Source: Thioploca sp. (GTDB taxonomy: Bacteria > Pseudomonadota > Gammaproteobacteria > Beggiatoales > Beggiatoaceae). Taken from it: DNA of 43,191 nt. A program made the position numbers and the translations under genes. The stretch spans positions 1 to 43,191 of the forward strand of contig JAAUSR010000042.1 in the NCBI GenBank assembly GCA_012032555.1, given 5' to 3'. Position 1 is the stretch's first letter, and each line of letters begins with the position of its first letter. The notes under the pieces were generated by a model. The model saw only the letters and a program-made list of their open reading frames with translations. It was not told where the DNA came from and made no database searches. Shown one piece after another: positions 40,437 through 43,191 of the stretch.

Positions 40437-42002
40437 TCAATGGCGTTTACTTGCCAGATTTTTTTGTTGTTCTTTTAGCCAAATATCATAAAAACTGGCA
40501 AAACTTGGTTGCAGTTGTTGTAGTTGCTCAATTTTAAGCTGAGGTGTGGCTTCACGATGTTGCCAAATTTGCCCAATCCACAAAGTGAGCAAGAGTGGAT
40601 CGCCTTGATCAGTTAGGCGATAAAGTTGTTCTACGAAAGCCTGTTGTTCAGCGAGTTCATCGAGAGGACGACCTAATTGGATAATTGCTTCAGCTATCGC
40701 TGAGAGAGTGAGTGGCGGTAGCTCTAACCGTTCACCGGTGATACCTAAAGCGGATAACCAAGTGGTTCCATCAGTTTCTCCAGGTCGATGACGCGCACTG
40801 AGTAACAGATGCCAATTAGTCGGAAGCTCCCGTGGTAAAACTTCCTTTAATAACCAATGATTGGCTGATTCATCGATGCCATCAATCACTAATAAATAAC
40901 GTTGCTTAGGCTGATTAGCGATACGTTCCCAACCATCAAACAAGCGGTCTCGGTAATCATTGATGTCAGGTTTATCGTTGGATGAAAAAGCTAAATCAGC
41001 AAAATAATCGCACAATGCCGCATGGAGTAAACGTAATCCCTCCAATTCGTTGCTGGTCTCGAAACGAATGCTGATGGGGAGAAATAACAACGTGAGAGTC
41101 GGTTGCTGAGAAATGATGCGTGCTAACCAATGTAGCAATAAAGCTGATTTACCTCGTCCAGCACTACCGCTCAGTAATAAAAACCGAGATTGATCTTGAG
41201 ATAACCATTGATCAAGTTGTTGCAACCACTCCTCCCGCCCAGCAAAAGGCATCGGCTCTGCTGGGATACCGGCATAATAAGCTACAAAATTTTCAATGCG
41301 TTGCCGTTCCCGATAACGCCGGTTATAGTGATTTTTAAGCCAAGTTTTTAAAGGTTCTAAAGCAGCGCCAGCGTTTGGTTCGGGAAACCAACCAGTTTGT
41401 CGCCAATGCGTGGCGGGGATAAGAAAACCAGCGGGAATGTTCTTATCTAATTCTTCCTGAGCAATTAACCCTAAAACTTGCCCAGTTTCGATATCTATTA
41501 TTGGAGCACCGCTACATCCCGGTTCGATTTTATAATTAGAATTTTTAACATCTAAGCGATAACGACCGTTACCAATGGCATCCGCAATGCTCCCTTCTAT
41601 ATCAATCAAGTGTAGTTCATGCCCGGCTGGTCCGCCCCAAGCTTTAAAGCGAATGCCCTTGAGATTAACCACATAAGAAAGCTTGATTGAGATTGGCTCA
41701 GTTAAGGGTTCATCTAATTGGAGTAAGGCCATATCGCTTAACTTTTGCTCACCCCGAGGTAGCCATTTTTCAACCTGAGCAGTTACTGAATGGGTACTGT
41801 TCTCAGCAAAGGGGCGGTTGATTTGCACTCTGCCGTCGGGAATAAAGTCAATATCACGATTATACCCCAACGCATCGGCCACTACATGCGCACAGGTGAT
41901 AGCTTGAGAGGCGTTTAACAAGCAGCCAATACCATAAAATTTTTCTGCCTCACTACTGATGCGAATAATGGCTTGCCGAAATGGATGCAAATCAGCGGGC
42001 AT
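40437..42002 (-). CDS. Trypsin-like protease fused to a STAND NTPase (conflict-system effector)
   Basis: A 521-codon frame encoding an N-terminal trypsin-like serine protease and a STAND/NACHT-type NTPase. The catalytic triad is visible: His39 (TCAHVVAD), Asp90 (LSDMALLQLD), Ser164 (PGCSGAP). The NTPase has Walker A GSAGRGKS (279-286) and Walker B LLVIDGIDES (371-380), then an arginine-rich LLSARHRPGET. The frame ends early: at a run of seven A on the coding strand (40459-40465) the reading passes into a stop after ASKRH. With one A fewer it continues without a stop into the next segment. The ATG sits 2 bp after the Trypco1 stop. In related systems ligand sensing by the C-terminal repeats is thought to trigger NTPase oligomerisation and protease activation. 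Confidence 0.88.
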   Translation of the reverse strand: MPADLHPFRQAIIRISSEAEKFYGIGCLLNASQAITCAHVVADALGYNRDIDFIPDGRVQINRPFAENSTHSVTAQVEKWLPRGEQKLSDMALLQLDEPLTEPISIKLSYVVNLKGIRFKAWGGPAGHELHLIDIEGSIADAIGNGRYRLDVKNSNYKIEPGCSGAPIIDIETGQVLGLIAQEELDKNIPAGFLIPATHWRQTGWFPEPNAGAALEPLKTWLKNHYNRRYRERQRIENFVAYYAGIPAEPMPFAGREEWLQQLDQWLSQDQSRFLLLSGSAGRGKSALLLHWLARIISQQPTLTLLFLPISIRFETSNELEGLRLLHAALCDYFADLAFSSNDKPDINDYRDRLFDGWERIANQPKQRYLLVIDGIDESANHWLLKEVLPRELPTNWHLLLSARHRPGETDGTTWLSALGITGERLELPPLTLSAIAEAIIQLGRPLDELAEQQAFVEQLYRLTDQGDPLLLTLWIGQIWQHREATPQLKIEQLQQLQPSFASFYDIWLKEQQKNLASKRH

Positions 42003-42004
42003 GA

Positions 42005-42328
42005 TTAGCGTTCTTTTTTCCAGGTCAAAGAAACTTTGATACTGCCTTGTCCTTCACCCGAGACAATCAGTAATTTAGTTTGTCCTTTGATAGATGCGGA
42101 GAATTCTAAAGTAACTGAATCGGGTTCGCGCACAGAGGATTTAACTTTTTCAAAGAGTAGTTGAGTCACTTCTCCTAGCGGTGTTAACACCTCTTCAAAG
42201 GGAATTTTCTTTTTTTCTTGATCTTTACTTACGTCCCCGGGCCCACGTTTGGGTTCAGTTAGCGTTTCAATTTCAATCTCAGCGCCGCTGGGGAGAAGGT
42301 AGGTATGAGTGGTTTTTGGCTCTGCCAT
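42005..42328 (-). CDS. Trypco1 (CU044_2847-type) trypsin-co-occurring protein
   Basis: A 107-residue protein with a beta-rich first half (THTYLLPSGAEIEIETL), then PFEEVLTPLGEVTQLLFEKV and a closing SVTLEFSASIKGQTKLLIVSGEGQGSIKVSLTW. This order matches the trypsin-co-occurring domain 1 family found beside trypsin-NTPase conflict genes. It is thought to work with or be processed by the protease. GAGGGG 10 bp before the ATG. The trypsin-STAND gene starts 2 bp after its stop, and the lipoprotein gene ends 15 bp upstream, so all three are in one operon. Confidence 0.85.
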   Translation of the reverse strand: MAEPKTTHTYLLPSGAEIEIETLTEPKRGPGDVSKDQEKKKIPFEEVLTPLGEVTQLLFEKVKSSVREPDSVTLEFSASIKGQTKLLIVSGEGQGSIKVSLTWKKER

Positions 42329-42343
42329 ATTTATAACCCCTCG

Positions 42344-42466
42344 TTAATTGTTGTTACCAGCAGATGTAGTTTCATCTGCCGCGTGTTGTTGCTCTTCATT
42401 AGAACAGGCTAAGAGCGTGGTTGTTAGTATTCCTAGTAGAAAAAGGGTATAAATACTTTTTCTCAT
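42344..42466 (-). CDS. Small lipoprotein encoded at the head of the Trypco1 operon
   Basis: A 40-residue open frame with a textbook lipoprotein signal: MRKS, a hydrophobic stretch (IYTLFLLGILTTTLLA) and the lipobox LLAC with Cys21, then a short acidic/polar tail (SNEEQQHAADETTSAGNNN). It ends 15 bp before Trypco1 on the same strand. The position after Cys is Ser, which favours outer-membrane sorting. It resembles entericidin-like or lysis-type small lipoproteins in size only. It has not been linked by me to any family. Confidence 0.7.
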   Translation of the reverse strand: MRKSIYTLFLLGILTTTLLACSNEEQQHAADETTSAGNNN

Positions 42467-42480
42467 TAGATGGTCTTCAA

Positions 42481-42509
42481 AATGAATTAATTGGGTTTAA
42501 TCTTGTCAA
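42481..42509 (-). promoter_or_regulatory. Candidate promoter of the lipoprotein-Trypco1-STAND operon
   Basis: On the minus strand a perfect TTGACA (42509-42504) is followed 17 bp later by TTCATT (42486-42481), a weak -10 match. The ATG at 42466 lies about 14 bp further. ACAAGATTA occurs twice around the -35, which might be an operator or chance. Confidence 0.3.
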
Positions 42510-42600
42510 TCTATTAATCCGTGTAATCTTGTTCTAATTAGTAAAGATATTATAATGCGAATTAAAAGCTGAAAAGATACCAATAATATCACAAAAATAG

Positions 42601-42851
42601 CCAGTGTAGGGTTCAAGGCTTCGCGTCATGCGCCATTTCATGATTTCAGGCGATGGATGACGGCTGACGCCTTATCCACCCTACGAGCTAATTGGTAGCT
42701 CGCGTAGGGTGTATAAGCGAAGCGCCATACACCATTGATTTGATGAAGGTGGATGACGGCTGGCGCCTTATCCACCCTACGTTTGCTTACCGCATCAATC
42801 GAAAAAGCTTTACGTGAAATGATGTGGTTCCTTCGTCACCGCATCCTACGG
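42601..42851. repeat. Cluster of REP-like palindromes
   Basis: GGATGACGGCTGACGCC with TTATCCACCCTACG at 42653-42685 recurs at 42748-42781 (GGATGACGGCTGGCGCC). Between them a TAGGGTGTATAAGCGAAGCG palindrome matches 17395-17426. CCTTCGTCACCGCATCCTACG at 42831-42851 matches, inverted, the wording at 20206. The cluster fills most of the gap between the Trypco1 operon and the HigA-like remnant. Confidence 0.75.
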
Positions 42852-42877
42852 GCTGATTACCATTAAAGGTAGTTATT

Positions 42878-43144
42878 ATGCGTATTCCAACACATTAGAG
42901 AGCCAACTCATCCAGGGGAAATGCTTTTGGAAGAATTTTTAGTTCCGTTGAGACTCACGCAAAAAGAACTTTCCAAAGCTATCCAGGTTCCCTATCAGCG
43001 AATTAATGAAATTATTAATAACAAACGGGAAATCACCGTACGGCCTATAAAACCGTTGGTTCTCCATTAGAGTTGTATCACGAAATTTAAAATGCTATTT
43101 TGCTAAAAGGAGAATATAAGAAAGAACAAGTTTTGAAAACTTAG
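42878..43144 (+). pseudogene. HigA-like XRE antitoxin, degraded
   Basis: From ATG at 42878: MRIPTH, one extra base, then REPTHPGEMLLEEFLVPLRL and TQKELSKAIQVPYQRINEII plus NNKREITV, the standard start and HTH of HigA-type antitoxins. The next part is missing (the TPDTALRL stretch), and the final ~30 codons (GSPLELYHE, stop, NAILLKGEY) are in another frame with an internal TAA. No HigB toxin is visible. It is a dead remnant. Confidence 0.75.
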
Positions 43145-43154
43145 GAAACCGGGT

Positions 43155-43191
43155 ATGAAAATGCAATTGACAGAACTCACAACTGAGCGCA
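43155..43191 (+). CDS. Possible start of a gene running off the window
   Basis: ATG at 43155 followed by an open frame (MKMQLTELTTER) to the end of the window. GGAAACCGGG upstream is a possible ribosome-binding site. Too short to identify. Confidence 0.3.
   Translation, partial: MKMQLTELTTER

Overview
The window looks like a chromosomal segment of a Gram-negative, AT-rich gammaproteobacterium. Pieces pointing that way are type II secretion genes, an RND efflux pair, TRAP-transporter debris, a Pho box and periplasmic or lipoprotein signal peptides. The density of decayed transposons, toxin-antitoxin genes, Uma2-type genes and short palindromic repeats resembles large sulfur bacteria of the Beggiatoaceae (Thiotrichales). 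That placement is inference from gene content, not from a marker gene.

Layout. 0.2-3.5 kb: a GspL/PilN-like secretion protein and a PsiE-like membrane protein on the minus strand, divergent from the ATPase gene gspE. 3.6-5.4 kb: a fused glycosyltransferase-sulfotransferase. 5.7-12.2 kb: a 1756-residue secreted leucine-rich-repeat/beta-rich protein, then an endonuclease/exonuclease/phosphatase-fold protein. 12.3-16.3 kb (minus strand): a YpfJ-type metallopeptidase, an asparagine-synthetase-like protein, an RRM RNA-binding protein with a leader hairpin, and an exported CHAP amidase. 16.5-21.3 kb is a graveyard: an ISAs1 transposase stub joined to a PKD fragment, a Uma2 gene, a broken IS607 tnpA, a frameshifted COG4705 gene and a decayed TRAP dctP. 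21.3-29.5 kb: a McrB-like AAA+ protein, an SCP2-like protein, and an RND pump pair whose permease has a tail of about 300 residues. 29.9-35.5 kb: a dacB (PBP4) gene with one base lost, a Pho-box-controlled PhoX-like protein, and a cytochrome c-like gene with no visible export signal.

The most notable part is 35.6-42.5 kb, all on the minus strand. A small lipoprotein gene, a Trypco1-family gene and a trypsin-STAND NTPase lie in one tight row. The NTPase continues, across frame breaks, into a long array of about 34-residue helical repeats. Trypsin plus NTPase plus Trypco1 matches a class of predicted NTP-dependent biological-conflict (anti-phage or self/non-self) systems. Directly downstream are two PIN-toxin modules and a DUF2442 gene. 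They are arranged as a 1.08 kb core flanked by 379-bp direct repeats, each carrying the end of the sensor gene and an antitoxin copy.

Several genes are interrupted by single-base differences in short homopolymers, so some breaks may be assembly errors rather than real mutations. Palindromic REP-like elements sit repeatedly at breakpoints. No tRNA, rRNA or CRISPR array was seen.
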